Shown here: positions 18,118-27,185 of the stretch, in pieces
Position numbering within the stretch: position 1 is the first letter of the stretch
Layout of the letters: every line of letters starts with the position of its first letter
Source of the DNA: Corynebacterium singulare
Lineage (GTDB): Bacteria; Actinomycetota; Actinomycetes; Mycobacteriales; Mycobacteriaceae
DNA length: 64,000 bases
NCBI RefSeq assembly: GCF_000833575.1
Contig: NZ_CP010827.1
Location: forward strand, 2,095,993-2,159,992
Direction of reading: 5' to 3'
Made by a program: the position numbers and the translations under genes
Notes under the pieces: model-generated
What the model was told of the DNA's origin: nothing
Databases searched by the model: none
Seen by the model: only the letters and a program-made list of their open reading frames with translations

Positions 18118-19263
18118 CTAGCGAGCGCGGTCCTCAGCGACGAGGAAGTCGGTGATGATGCCATCCGCCAGCAGGCGACCGGCCTTGGTCACGCGCAGGC
18201 GGTCACCGGCGCGCTCGAGCAGGCCGCGCTCAATGAACCGCGCGGCTACGGGCTCGGCAGCCGAGGCGAGCCAAGAAGCGGGGATACCTTCGCGCAGCCG
18301 CAAGCCCAGCATGATGCGCTCGGTGTCGCGGTCCGCCTCGCTGAGCTGCTCGCGCTCCTTAATCGGGAGCTGGCCCTCCCCCACAGCCCTGATGTAGGTT
18401 CGCGGGTTCTTGACGTTGAAGAAGCGCTCGTTGCCCAGGTGCGAATGTGCACCCGGGCCAGCACCCCACCAGTTGCCGTCAACCCAGTAGATACGGTTGT
18501 GCTCACACTCGCCGCCGGGCTTGGCCCAGTTGGAGACCTCGTACCACTTGAAACCTTCCGCTTCGAGGGTGGAAGAAATCATCTCATAACGCCTGGCCAG
18601 CACGTCCTCATCTGGGGCTGGCAACAAACCCTTCGATACCTTGCGTGCCATGCGGGTGCCATCCTCCACGATGAGCGAGTAGGCGCTGATGTGGTCCACG
18701 CCGGTGTCCAAAGCGCGCTCGAGGGTGAGGGCCACGTCGGAGTCCTGTTCGGTCGGCGTGCCATAAATCATGTCCAGGTTGACATGCTCGAAGCCCGCAG
18801 CAAGAGCCTCGCGCGCGGCATCGAAAGCTCGCCCCGGGGTGTGCGCGCGTTCCAAAACGGCAAGCACGCCTGCTGATGCGGACTGCATGCCCAGGGAGAG
18901 GCGGGTAAATCCGGCGTCGAGAAGCCCTGCGAAATACTCCGGCGAGGTCGATTCCGGATTGGACTCCGTGGTGACCTCCGCGCCCGGGGCAAGGCCGAAG
19001 GTGGTGCGGACCTTCGACAACACGCGGCCAAGGCCATCCGCGCCAAGCAGGCTCGGGGTGCCACCACCGATAAAAACGGTTTCGGCTTCGCGGCCAACCT
19101 GAGCGGCGGCCATCTCAAGCTCCCTCTCCAACGCGTCGAGATAATCGCTGGTCAGGTCCCCTCCGAGCTCACCGGGGGTGTACGTGTTGAAGTCGCAGTA
19201 GCCGCAGCGTGAGGCGCAGAAGGGGACGTGAATGTAAAGACCAAAGGGATCCATGGGGAACAA
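18118..19263 (-). CDS. hemW: Radical SAM protein HemW (heme chaperone; formerly annotated as coproporphyrinogen oxidase)
   Basis: A 381-residue radical SAM protein with the CASRCGYCDF cluster motif (CxxxCxxC). It has the IGGGTPSLL, VTTESNPES and RLSLGMQSAS segments typical of the HemN/HemW family. HemW is thought to transfer heme rather than oxidise coproporphyrinogen. The CNRE-like C-terminal region is short. The start is either MFPMDP at 19263 or the internal ATG at 19254. It is divergent from the CNNM operon. Confidence 0.9.
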   Translation of the reverse strand: MFPMDPFGLYIHVPFCASRCGYCDFNTYTPGELGGDLTSDYLDALERELEMAAAQVGREAETVFIGGGTPSLLGADGLGRVLSKVRTTFGLAPGAEVTTESNPESTSPEYFAGLLDAGFTRLSLGMQSASAGVLAVLERAHTPGRAFDAAREALAAGFEHVNLDMIYGTPTEQDSDVALTLERALDTGVDHISAYSLIVEDGTRMARKVSKGLLPAPDEDVLARRYEMISSTLEAEGFKWYEVSNWAKPGGECEHNRIYWVDGNWWGAGPGAHSHLGNERFFNVKNPRTYIRAVGEGQLPIKEREQLSEADRDTERIMLGLRLREGIPASWLASAAEPVAARFIERGLLERAGDRLRVTKAGRLLADGIITDFLVAEDRAR

Positions 19264-19342
19264 AATAACCGACTCGCCCGTTGAAGCGGTAGTCTATAGT
19301 GCAGATTTGCCACCCCGATTCTTAAAGAAAGGCCCCCTGTAC

Positions 19343-19393
19343 GTGGAACCTCCGAGTCGATGTCCCCGCCGCCTACCTAAGGCGGTGGGGTAA
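19343..19393 (+). CDS. Putative MgtL-like leader peptide, 16 aa (MEPPSRCPRRLPKAVG)
   Basis: A 16-codon reading frame starts at GTG 19343, with AAAGAAAGG about 10 nt upstream, and stops at TAA 3 nt before the GTG of the CNNM gene. The product MEPPSRCPRRLPKAVG resembles the Salmonella/E. coli MgtL leader [17 protein letters not shown]. Both have an acidic-proline start (MEP), a PRR core, an Arg/Lys-rich end, and similar length. MgtL senses low Mg2+ by ribosome destabilisation. The downstream gene encodes a magnesium-type transporter. A hairpin overlaps the frame. The role is inferred. Confidence 0.6.
   Translation: MEPPSRCPRRLPKAVG
19364..19390 (+). promoter_or_regulatory. Hairpin within the leader ORF that buries the CNNM ribosome binding site
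   Basis: Arms CCCCGCCGCCT (19364-19374) and AGGCGGTGGGG (19380-19390) give an 11-bp stem with one G-U pair and a 5-base loop. The 3' arm holds the GGTGGGG purine tract just before the CNNM GTG at 19397. Folding would therefore hide the ribosome binding site. Ribosome movement over the leader ORF would open it. Confidence 0.65.
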
Positions 19394-19396
19394 GCC

Positions 19397-20770
19397 GTGT
19401 TATCTGCAATCCTGATGATTCTGGCGGGTTTCGTCGTCATTGGCCTGATTATTGTGGCCAACGCCTATTTTGTGGCGCAGGAATTCGCCTTCATGTCGGT
19501 CGACCGCACCCAGCTGCGTCAGCGCGCGGCCGAGGGTGACAAACCTGCGGAGCGTGCCCTCGGCATCACGCAGAAGACATCTTTTATGCTCTCCGGCGCG
19601 CAGCTGGGAATCACGATTACGGGCCTGCTCATTGGTTATGTGGCCGAGCCCCTTGTGGGCCAGGGCTTGGGCAAGCTCCTCGGTGATGTTGGCGTACCGG
19701 TGGGCGTGTCCGTCGCGGTAGGTACCGTGACGGCGCTGGCCGTATCGACGGTGCTCACCATGCTCTTTGCTGAGCTCTTCCCCAAGAACTACACCATCGC
19801 GGCCCCCATGAAGTCCGCGCTGTGGCTCTCCGCGTCGACGATGTGGTACCTGCGCATCTTCGGCTGGCTCATTCACTTCTTTGAGTATTCTTCCAACGCC
19901 ATTCTCAAGGTGTTCGGCATCGAGCCGGTAGAGGATGTCGATTCATCCGCCACCACCGATGACCTGGAGTCCATCGTGGATGCCTCCCACGAAGCCGGTG
20001 ACCTGGACGAGGACACGTACCTCGTGCTCGATCGTCTGCTGCACTTCCCCGAGCACGATGTGGAACACGCCATGATTCCGCGTTCGCGCGTGGATGTCAT
20101 CGAGCCGGAAACCACGTTGGGTGAGGTTCGGGAGATGATGTCGGAGAATCACACGCGCTACCCCATCATCGATGATGAGCACAATCCCATCGGTGTAGTC
20201 CACCTCTATGATGTGCTCGGCACCGAGCTTCCTCCGGCGACGCCGGCCCGCGAAATCATGAAGGAACCCGTGGTGGTGCCGGAGCTCATGCCGCTTCCCG
20301 ACGTCGTCACAGAGCTTCGCGACGCTGACGAGAAACTCGCCTGCGTCATCGACGAGTACGGCGGCTTCGTCGGCATCGTGACCATGGAAGACTTGGCCGA
20401 GGAGATCCTCGGCGATGTCACCGACGAGCACGACCTCGAAGAGACCGAGGAAATCACCGAGCAGGACGAGACGCACTGGATCGTCGACGGTGACACACCC
20501 ATCGACGAAATCGAGCGCGCCATCGGCCACGATTTGCCGGAGGGCGATTTCGAGACCGTCGCCGGCCTGCTCATCGCGCACTCCGGCGCGCTGCCAGAGG
20601 AAGGCGAGCTGCATTCCATTGAGCTCGAGGCCGAACCGGACGATTGGGTCGATGGTGATGAGGCGCCCACGCGTACGCTCAACGTGCGTGTTGAGGAAGT
20701 CGACCGCCATGTGCCCTCCGTTCTGGCTCTGGAACTCGTCGAGGAATTCCCGGAAGAGGAGGATAACTAA
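19397..20770 (+). CDS. CNNM/CorC-family transporter with CBS domains (hemolysin C family)
   Basis: A 457-residue membrane protein. The DUF21/CNNM domain has three to four hydrophobic helices (VVIGLIIVANAYFVAQEFAFM, LGITITGLLIGYV, AVSTVLTMLFAELFPKN). A pair of CBS domains follows (about 205-330), then a CorC_HlyC transporter-associated domain ending near 440. CNNM proteins mediate or regulate magnesium transport in the cytoplasmic membrane. The GTG start lies 3 nt after the stop of a 16-codon leader ORF, suggesting coupled regulation. The stop overlaps the next paralogue's ATG by one base. Confidence 0.9.
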   Translation: MLSAILMILAGFVVIGLIIVANAYFVAQEFAFMSVDRTQLRQRAAEGDKPAERALGITQKTSFMLSGAQLGITITGLLIGYVAEPLVGQGLGKLLGDVGVPVGVSVAVGTVTALAVSTVLTMLFAELFPKNYTIAAPMKSALWLSASTMWYLRIFGWLIHFFEYSSNAILKVFGIEPVEDVDSSATTDDLESIVDASHEAGDLDEDTYLVLDRLLHFPEHDVEHAMIPRSRVDVIEPETTLGEVREMMSENHTRYPIIDDEHNPIGVVHLYDVLGTELPPATPAREIMKEPVVVPELMPLPDVVTELRDADEKLACVIDEYGGFVGIVTMEDLAEEILGDVTDEHDLEETEEITEQDETHWIVDGDTPIDEIERAIGHDLPEGDFETVAGLLIAHSGALPEEGELHSIELEAEPDDWVDGDEAPTRTLNVRVEEVDRHVPSVLALELVEEFPEEEDN

Positions 20771-21837
20771 TGACTGACACGTGGTGGTTCAACCTCATCA
20801 TTACCCTGCTCATCATCGCGGCCTCCGGGTTCTTCGTGATCGTCGAGTTCTCCCTCATGGGCGCTCGCCGCAACCGCTTGGAGGAGACCGCGGAATCTTC
20901 TTCCGCCTCGCGCGCGGGCCTGCGCTCCCTCAACGAGCTGACCATCATGCTCGCCGGCGCCCAGCTGGGCATCACCGCAGCCACATTCGTCCTCGGTGCG
21001 GTGACCAAGCCGTGGGTCCATCACCTGCTTATGGCCCCGTTGGAGGCACTCGGCCTGCCGCTGGGCATTGCTGATGTCATCTCCTTCCTCCTCGCCCTTT
21101 TCATCGTGACCTTCCTGCACTTGGTCATCGGTGAGATGGCGCCGAAGTCCTGGGCCATTGCCCACCCGGAGACGGCCCTGCAGCTCATCGCTGTGCCCGC
21201 CCGCGGTTTCATCTGGCTCTTCCGCCCGTTGCTCATCTGGATCAACTCCATGGCGAACAAGCTGGTTCGCATGACCGGTGAGGAGCCCGTGGACCGCGCC
21301 GGTGCCGCCGGCTATGACGCGGAAACCCTGCGCCACTTAGTGGAGCACTCGCGCCTGACGGGCACGCTTGATGATGACTCCGCGAACCAAATCACCGGCG
21401 TCATCGAGCTGGAGGCCTCCACCGCGGCTCAGCTCGCCCGCGAGCACGGCTCTGAGATTCTGCCGCTGTCCTCCGATTCCACCGTGGCCGAGCTACATGA
21501 CCTGGTGGTGCGCAAGTCCATCATGCGCGTGCTGGTCTATCCACGCGCCTCACGCATCCCGCGCATCGTGCACGTGCGTGACACCCTGCTCGCGGATCCG
21601 GAGACCCCGGTGCTGGACTTTTCCCGCCCCGCACTGGCGGTCAGCTCCTCCTCCACCGTGCAGAAGACTCTGGATCAGATGCGTGCACGCAATGAACAGC
21701 TCGTTATGGTGGGCAAGCCCACCAAGGACAAGACGGTGTGGATTCTGACCTGGGACGACATTATGGGCCAGCTGTGGCCGCAGATTACGGAGCAGCTGGA
21801 TCAAGCCGCCCCGGCCGCGAAGAATCCAGGGGTCTAA
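20770..21837 (+). CDS. Second CNNM/CorC-family protein with CBS domains
   Basis: A 355-residue paralogue of the preceding gene. The DUF21 domain (NLIITLLIIAASGFFVIVEFSLMGARRNRLEE, MLAGAQLGITAATFVLG) is followed by a divergent CBS region (about 230-340). It lacks the C-terminal CorC_HlyC domain. Its ATG overlaps the upstream TAA. The pair probably forms a hetero-oligomer in the membrane. A strong terminator follows 20 bp downstream. Confidence 0.88.
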   Translation: MTDTWWFNLIITLLIIAASGFFVIVEFSLMGARRNRLEETAESSSASRAGLRSLNELTIMLAGAQLGITAATFVLGAVTKPWVHHLLMAPLEALGLPLGIADVISFLLALFIVTFLHLVIGEMAPKSWAIAHPETALQLIAVPARGFIWLFRPLLIWINSMANKLVRMTGEEPVDRAGAAGYDAETLRHLVEHSRLTGTLDDDSANQITGVIELEASTAAQLAREHGSEILPLSSDSTVAELHDLVVRKSIMRVLVYPRASRIPRIVHVRDTLLADPETPVLDFSRPALAVSSSSTVQKTLDQMRARNEQLVMVGKPTKDKTVWILTWDDIMGQLWPQITEQLDQAAPAAKNPGV

Positions 21838-21857
21838 AGCCGCCGGCAATAAAGAAG

Positions 21858-21890
21858 AGCGCCACCGAGAGAGGGAATCTCGGTGGCGCT
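21858..21890 (+). terminator. Rho-independent terminator after the CNNM pair
   Basis: Perfect 12-bp arms AGCGCCACCGAG and CTCGGTGGCGCT with a 9-base loop are followed by TTCCTTTGTCCTTG. It lies 20 bp past the CNNM stop. Confidence 0.88.
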
Positions 21891-21938
21891 TTCCTTTGTC
21901 CTTGTGTGTTGGCAACAAGGAAGTCTGTGGTGCGGCTG

Positions 21939-22619
21939 CTACGCGGTCGTGGCAGCCTTCTTCTGGCGCTTGGCGCGGACGCGGGCGACCACGGCGTCGA
22001 TACGCGCACGCTCCTCCAGGAAGGGTGGCGGGTTGTGGCCGCGCATAGTGCGCACGAAAGCGGGGTGCGCCTCGACCACGGTGTGGCGCCACGCCTGCAT
22101 TGCGATGAGGGAGGATTCACCCGCGCGCTTGTACAGGTTCGGCAGGGAGATAACATCGAGGTTGCGGGCCACGGCGTCGGTTTGCGCCAGCACGTACTCG
22201 ACCAGCTCGCGCAGGTAGGCTGCTACAGCCGCGGTGCGACCGCGCAGGGTTTCGGCAAGCTCCGACACCACGACGGGTGGGCCGGAGATGGGCAGGCCTT
22301 CAGCGAGCGCGCGGGCGGTGAGCTGCGCGGGCTCCTCGACGTCATTATCGCCGGAGGATGCCGCCGATATAGTGCCGGATTTTAGTCCCGACACGAGCGC
22401 GTGGCGCAGGCCGATGAGCTCGCCGACGCAGCGTCCGGAATCAACGCGGGCATCCTCGACGATGTCCCCCAGTTCAGCCAAGCAATCGAGGGCGAGTTCT
22501 TCGTCCCAGTCCTCGATAGCCTCGATGAGGTGCTCAATGTAATCAACGACTTCATCGCCGATGTTATAGATTTCTTGGGTCAGCTCACGGTGGCGCAGCT
22601 CGGCTGCGATTTTGTGCAT
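21939..22619 (-). CDS. Hypothetical helical protein, 226 aa
   Basis: Not recognised. The protein is strongly helical and acidic near the N-terminus (QEIYNIGDEVVDYIEHLIEAIEDWDEE), with an Ala/Arg-rich basic tail (RIDAVVARVRAKRQKKAATTA). No signal peptide or transmembrane segment is visible. AAAGGG lies about 8 nt upstream of the ATG. It sits alone between two terminators, so it is probably its own transcription unit. Sequence texture and codon use are like those of core neighbours. Confidence 0.75.
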   Translation of the reverse strand: MHKIAAELRHRELTQEIYNIGDEVVDYIEHLIEAIEDWDEELALDCLAELGDIVEDARVDSGRCVGELIGLRHALVSGLKSGTISAASSGDNDVEEPAQLTARALAEGLPISGPPVVVSELAETLRGRTAAVAAYLRELVEYVLAQTDAVARNLDVISLPNLYKRAGESSLIAMQAWRHTVVEAHPAFVRTMRGHNPPPFLEERARIDAVVARVRAKRQKKAATTA

Positions 22620-22728
22620 AGGCTGCCCTTTCCGCGAGAACCTCTAGTTGAGGTTTAGAGTTTTTCTGACCCCGCTGACTCTATTAGAGATCCCCGCGTC
22701 GAACCGCGCGACACTCCGAAGAAATTCA

Positions 22729-22768
22729 CAGACTCCGCCCAGCGGCACTTGCCATCGGGCGGAGTCTG
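22729..22768 (-). terminator. Terminator downstream of fadD15
   Basis: Perfect 12-bp arms CAGACTCCGCCC and GGGCGGAGTCTG enclose a 16-base loop. Read on the minus strand they are followed by TGTGAATTTCTTC, which fits termination of fadD15 transcription. Confidence 0.8.
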
Positions 22769-22807
22769 AGTCACTGGGCCCGCGTCAGTGGGCTCGCGAT
22801 CTGGAGA

Positions 22808-24649
22808 TTATTTCTTGCCGGCGTAGAGGCGCTCGATGTCGGCCGCATAGCGCTGCGCCACGACGTAACGCTTGACCTTCATGGTCGGGGTGAGCTCATT
22901 GCTTTCCTCGGTGAGGTCCTGGTCCAGAATGACGAACTTCTTGATACCTTCCGCGTGGGACACCGTGGCGTTAACCTGGTTGATGGCGTCCTGGATGTCC
23001 GCGCGTAGGCCCGGATCGGCGGAGACCTCACGGATGCCCTTGGCCGCAGAGATGTTGTGCTCGGCCTTCCAGCGCTTGAGCGCGTCCTCGTCGAGAGTCA
23101 GCAGCACGCCGACGAAGGGCTTACCGTCACCGACCACCATGGCCTGGGAAATCAGCGGGTGGGAACGCAGGATATCCTCCATTGGACCGGGCGAGACATT
23201 CTTGCCACCCGCGGTCACGATGAGGTCCTTCTTGCGTCCGGTGATGACGAGCTTGCCATCCTCATCGATCTCACCAAGGTCACCGGTGTTGTACCAGCCA
23301 TCACTCAGGGCTTCCTCGGTGGCCTCCGGGTTCTGCCAGTAGCCCTTGAAGACGACGCCACCCTTAATCATGATCTCACCGTCATCGTTGATGCGCAGCG
23401 TTGTACCACCCAGCGGCGGACCGACGGTACCGATGGACTGATCCACAAAGTCCACGGCGGCAGCCGCGGCGGTCTCAGTGAGTCCATAGCCCTCATAGAT
23501 GGTCACGCCGATACCACGGTACCAATGCAGAAGTTCCTGGGAAATGGCCGAACCGCCGGAAATGCAGTACTTCACCTCGCCGCCCATGGCCTCACGGATT
23601 GCTCCGTAGACAAGCTTGTCAAAAGCCTTGTGCTTGGCCTTGAGGAAGCGGTCAGGACCCTCCGGAGTGTCGAGCGCCTTGGAGTACTCGATGGCTACCT
23701 TTTCCGCGCGATCGAAGATGGCGCCCTTGAACGCGGAGGAGCCATGCGCCTTGGCGGAAGCGCCGTTGCGCACCTTTTCAAACACGCGCGGCACGCCCAG
23801 AATCAGATTCGGACGAGAGCGCGCGAACTCAATGGTGATGGTGCCGAAGTCTGCCCAGTGGTTCTGGGATGCACCACCAATGGTGACCGCAAGGGACACC
23901 GCGCGGCTAAAGACGTGCGCCAGCGGCAAGAATGTCAGCACGTGGGAACCCGGTACGGCGATGGCGCCGATCGGGTTGGTGAGCAGGCCACGGGCCTCCG
24001 CCAGCCAGTTGCGGTGGGTAAGCATACAGCCCTTCGGTCGGCCGGTGGTGCCGGAGGTGTAAACCAGCGAGGCCACGTCATCGGTAGCGGTGGCCTCAAT
24101 GCGTTCGTTCACTGCGGCGTCATCAAGCTCGCGGCCCTCAAACTTCAGGGTGTCAATGGCAGAAGAGTTAATCTCCAAGATGCGGCGCAGCTGGGAAGGT
24201 GAACCGTGCAGCTGCGGGGTACCGTCCTCACGCAGCTTGAGGTGCTTGACCAGCTCAGAGTGCTCGCGAGTCTCCGTAATCGCCAGGACAGCGCCGGAAT
24301 CTTCCACAATCCACTGAACCTGGGAGAGCGAGGAGGATGGGTAGACCGGAACAGAAATCGCGCCGGCAGCCCAGATAGCGTAATCCAGCAGGGACCACTC
24401 ATAACGCGTCGTCGAGATCAAAGCAACGCGGTCGCCCTGCTCCACGCCGAGGGCAATGAGGCCTTTCGCCACTGCGTAGACCTCCTCGACGAATTCCTTT
24501 GCGGTAACGTTGACCCACTCGTAGTTCGCCGGACGGGTAAACATTACGCCATGTGGGCGGGCCTTTGCCGTGGCCATCATGGCCGTCAGGCAGGTCTCCC
24601 CTTCATCAATCTGGAACTGAGCTTTGGTATGTGCCTCATTTAAAGTCAC
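22808..24649 (-). CDS. fadD15: Long-chain acyl-CoA synthetase (FadD15-like)
   Basis: A 613-residue AMP-forming ligase that activates fatty acids as acyl-CoA or acyl-AMP. The P-loop is LVYTSGTTGRPKGCMLTHRN. Other motifs are IYEGYGLTETAAAAAVD, DGWYNTGDLGEIDEDGKLVITGRKKDLIV, and a C-terminal lysine near ELTPTMKVKR. GTG 24649 (MTLNEAHTKAQF) is chosen because AAAGGA lies about 7 nt upstream. A longer start would add residues of unlike composition. It is divergent from malQ. Confidence 0.9.
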   Translation of the reverse strand: MTLNEAHTKAQFQIDEGETCLTAMMATAKARPHGVMFTRPANYEWVNVTAKEFVEEVYAVAKGLIALGVEQGDRVALISTTRYEWSLLDYAIWAAGAISVPVYPSSSLSQVQWIVEDSGAVLAITETREHSELVKHLKLREDGTPQLHGSPSQLRRILEINSSAIDTLKFEGRELDDAAVNERIEATATDDVASLVYTSGTTGRPKGCMLTHRNWLAEARGLLTNPIGAIAVPGSHVLTFLPLAHVFSRAVSLAVTIGGASQNHWADFGTITIEFARSRPNLILGVPRVFEKVRNGASAKAHGSSAFKGAIFDRAEKVAIEYSKALDTPEGPDRFLKAKHKAFDKLVYGAIREAMGGEVKYCISGGSAISQELLHWYRGIGVTIYEGYGLTETAAAAAVDFVDQSIGTVGPPLGGTTLRINDDGEIMIKGGVVFKGYWQNPEATEEALSDGWYNTGDLGEIDEDGKLVITGRKKDLIVTAGGKNVSPGPMEDILRSHPLISQAMVVGDGKPFVGVLLTLDEDALKRWKAEHNISAAKGIREVSADPGLRADIQDAINQVNATVSHAEGIKKFVILDQDLTEESNELTPTMKVKRYVVAQRYAADIERLYAGKK

Positions 24650-24709
24650 AGTTGTGTCCTTTCCCACAAAAACTAAATTCCAGCCCACTCTACCAACCGG
24701 ATTTATCAC

Positions 24710-26833
24710 GTGCGTGCGGAGGGCGTGGCACAATTGGGCGATGTGACTACCCGTGATCTGCTTCAAGAGCTCGCCCAGCGCCACGGAGTGGCCTGCGAGT
24801 ACACCGCCCAGAACGGACAGCCTGTGTACGTCAGCGAGGAAACTATTACCTATACGCTGCGCGCACTTGGCGTCTCTATCTCTGACCGACCTGACGATGA
24901 AGAATTAACACAGGCCCTCTTTGAGGACTACCTGGATCGCGCTTCCCGCCCATTGCCACCGTGCGTCGTGGCGCGCGAAGGCGCAGAAAAATCCTTCACT
25001 GTCCACGTCCACGATGGTGATCCCGTCACCGTCACCATTGAGTTAGAGAATGGCGAGACGCGTCCGACATACCAGGACCACAACGACGCCCCGCCTGCCG
25101 ACGTCTCCGGGATCATCTGGGGCGAGGCCTCCTTCCACGTTCCTGGAGACTTGCCGTTGGGCTTCCACACCCTGAAGCTATCCTCTCCGGGCATTGGCGA
25201 GTATGAATGCCCGCTCATCGTCGTGCCGAACCACCTGAGCACAGCGGATCGCTTCCTCGAGCAGCCCGCAGCGGGTGCGATGGCGCAGCTGTACTCAGTG
25301 CGCTCCGACAAGTCCTGGGGTATGGGTGATTTCGGCGACCTGGCCGAGCTTGCAGAGATTCTCGCTCCGCACTATGACTTCCTCCTTATTAACCCGTTGC
25401 ATGCAGGTGAACCGCTCCCGCCAGTGGAGGATTCGCCGTACCTGCCCACCACCCGCCGTTTCATCAACCCCATTTACATCCGCGTCGAGGATGTTCCGGA
25501 GCTGAAGCTCCTGAGCCCAGAGCTGCAGGATGATGTGGCCGAGCTGGCTTCCGAGTTCCGCGAGCGCAACCACTCCGCCGAGGAAATTGACCGCGACTCC
25601 ATCTTTGAGGCCAAGCTGCAGGTACTGCAAGAGCTCTTCAACCAAGAGATGACGCCGGAGCGCCGTGCGGCCTTTGGTGAATACCAGCGCCGCGAGGGCC
25701 GCGGCCTGCGCAACTTTGCCCTGTGGTGCGCTGAGACCGAGTTGGAGCGCCACAGCGGCCGCCGCCACGCACTTGACCTCGATGTCTCCGATTTGGCGGA
25801 GTTCTACTCGTGGTTGCAATTCCTCTGCGATGAGCAGCTGGACGCCGCTCAGCGCCGCGCGCTTAATGCCGGGATGTCCATTGGCCTTATCACGGACATG
25901 GCTGTGGGCATCCACCCCAGCGGCGCCGATGCGGTCAACCTCTCGGAATACCTTGCGCCGCAGTGCTCGGTAGGTGCACCGCCGGATGATTACAACCAGC
26001 AGGGCCAGGATTGGTCACAGCCGCCGTGGCACCCGGTGCGTTTGGCAGAGTCCGGCTACCTCCCGTGGCGGAACCTGCTGCGCACCATGCTGGGCAACGC
26101 GGGTGGTCTGCGCGTGGACCACGTTCTCGGTCTGTTCCGCCTGTACTGGATTCCGCGCCACTCCAGCCCGCTCAACGGCACGTACGTGAACTATGACTGG
26201 GAAGCCATGCTGGGGATCTTGGCGCTCGAGGCCGAGCGCGCTGGTGCGGTCCTCGTGGGCGAGGACCTGGGCACCCTCGAGCCCTGGGTTCAGACTGCTC
26301 TGCAGGACATGGGCGTGCTAGGCACCACCATCATCTGGTTTGAACATGCCGATGATGGCCCCACTCCGCGCCCTCAGGATCGGTACCGCCAGATGGCGAT
26401 GTCCTCCGTGGGTACGCACGATCTGCCGCCGACTTTGGCCTACTTGCGTGGCGACCACATCGCCTTGCGCGCACGCTTGGGTCTGTTGACCACCGCAGTC
26501 GCGGATGAAATGGAGCAAGACCGCGAGTGGCAAAGCGAGGTCAAAGACAACCTGCAGGCCTACGGCATGCTGGATAATCGTGAGAACGCAGAAGACGTCC
26601 TCGTGGCGCTCCACGAGTACGTTGCTGGCACTCCGTCCGCGCTGACTATCACTAATGTCGTGGACATGGTCGGTGACGTGCGCGCACAGAACCTGCCGGG
26701 CACGACGAAGGATCAGTACCCCAACTGGTGTATCCCGCTCTGCAACACCGCCGGCGAGCCGGTGCTGCTGGAGGATCTGCCGAAGCAGGAGCTTTTCCAG
26801 CGCCTAGCCCAAGTGTCAACGCGGTCGAGCTAA
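24710..26833 (+). CDS. malQ: 4-alpha-glucanotransferase (amylomaltase)
   Basis: A 707-residue GH77 enzyme that transfers alpha-1,4-glucan segments in maltodextrin and glycogen metabolism. The catalytic Asp lies in GGLRVDHVLGLFRLYWIPR, the acid/base Glu in AVLVGEDLGTLEPWV, and the third Asp in SSVGTHDLPPTLAYL. The N-terminal extra beta-sandwich domains (first 200 residues or so) are typical of the actinobacterial form. GTG 24710 gives this length; GTG 24743 is a possible leaderless or shorter start. Divergent from fadD15. Confidence 0.93.
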   Translation: MRAEGVAQLGDVTTRDLLQELAQRHGVACEYTAQNGQPVYVSEETITYTLRALGVSISDRPDDEELTQALFEDYLDRASRPLPPCVVAREGAEKSFTVHVHDGDPVTVTIELENGETRPTYQDHNDAPPADVSGIIWGEASFHVPGDLPLGFHTLKLSSPGIGEYECPLIVVPNHLSTADRFLEQPAAGAMAQLYSVRSDKSWGMGDFGDLAELAEILAPHYDFLLINPLHAGEPLPPVEDSPYLPTTRRFINPIYIRVEDVPELKLLSPELQDDVAELASEFRERNHSAEEIDRDSIFEAKLQVLQELFNQEMTPERRAAFGEYQRREGRGLRNFALWCAETELERHSGRRHALDLDVSDLAEFYSWLQFLCDEQLDAAQRRALNAGMSIGLITDMAVGIHPSGADAVNLSEYLAPQCSVGAPPDDYNQQGQDWSQPPWHPVRLAESGYLPWRNLLRTMLGNAGGLRVDHVLGLFRLYWIPRHSSPLNGTYVNYDWEAMLGILALEAERAGAVLVGEDLGTLEPWVQTALQDMGVLGTTIIWFEHADDGPTPRPQDRYRQMAMSSVGTHDLPPTLAYLRGDHIALRARLGLLTTAVADEMEQDREWQSEVKDNLQAYGMLDNRENAEDVLVALHEYVAGTPSALTITNVVDMVGDVRAQNLPGTTKDQYPNWCIPLCNTAGEPVLLEDLPKQELFQRLAQVSTRSS

Positions 26834-26855
26834 GACGCGGCTGAGGGCGGGCCGA

Positions 26856-27011
26856 CTAGACCAGCAGACCCGCTACTGCCACAACAACGATGAGCGCGAT
26901 CATCAACCACAGGGTCACGCTCACTCGGGATTTGGGGAGGGCCCGCTTACGCTGGGGCTGCTCTGGGCGCTCGGGGTCCCAGAGCCCTTCACGGTGATCA
27001 TCGGGAGTCAT
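26856..27011 (-). CDS. Small single-pass membrane protein, 51 aa
   Basis: This reads MTPDDHREGLWDPERPEQ at the N-terminus, then a basic RKRALPKSRVSVT stretch and one transmembrane helix (LWLMIALIVVVAVAGLLV) at the C-terminus. The ATG overlaps the end of the neighbouring 54-aa gene by 14 bp. The pair is convergent with malQ. Function unknown; small size and topology suggest an accessory subunit of a membrane protein. Confidence 0.6.
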   Translation of the reverse strand: MTPDDHREGLWDPERPEQPQRKRALPKSRVSVTLWLMIALIVVVAVAGLLV

Positions 27012-27162
27012 GCTCACCCATCCTAGTCACGGCCTCCACGCGCGAGTACACGCGGTCAATAACCCACATGAGAAGCCACCCCATAATCGTCGCGGCCGGC
27101 ACGGCGGTGACGGCAAGCACCGCCATTTGCGCCCACACTGGCGCTTGCACAAGCCATTCCAT
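26998..27162 (-). CDS. Small membrane protein, 54 aa
   Basis: It starts MEWLVQAPVWAQMAVLAVTAVP and has one or two transmembrane stretches (AVLAVTAVPAATIMGWLLMWVI) followed by a charged tail (RVYSRVEAVTRMGEHDSR). ATG 27162 is preferred over an upstream start that would place Cys/Pro residues before it. Its 3' end overlaps the start of the 51-aa membrane gene, suggesting translational coupling. It is divergent from the carboxylesterase gene. Function unknown. Confidence 0.55.
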   Translation of the reverse strand: MEWLVQAPVWAQMAVLAVTAVPAATIMGWLLMWVIDRVYSRVEAVTRMGEHDSR

Positions 27163-27185
27163 GCCCTCAGGGTAGCCTGTTGGAC

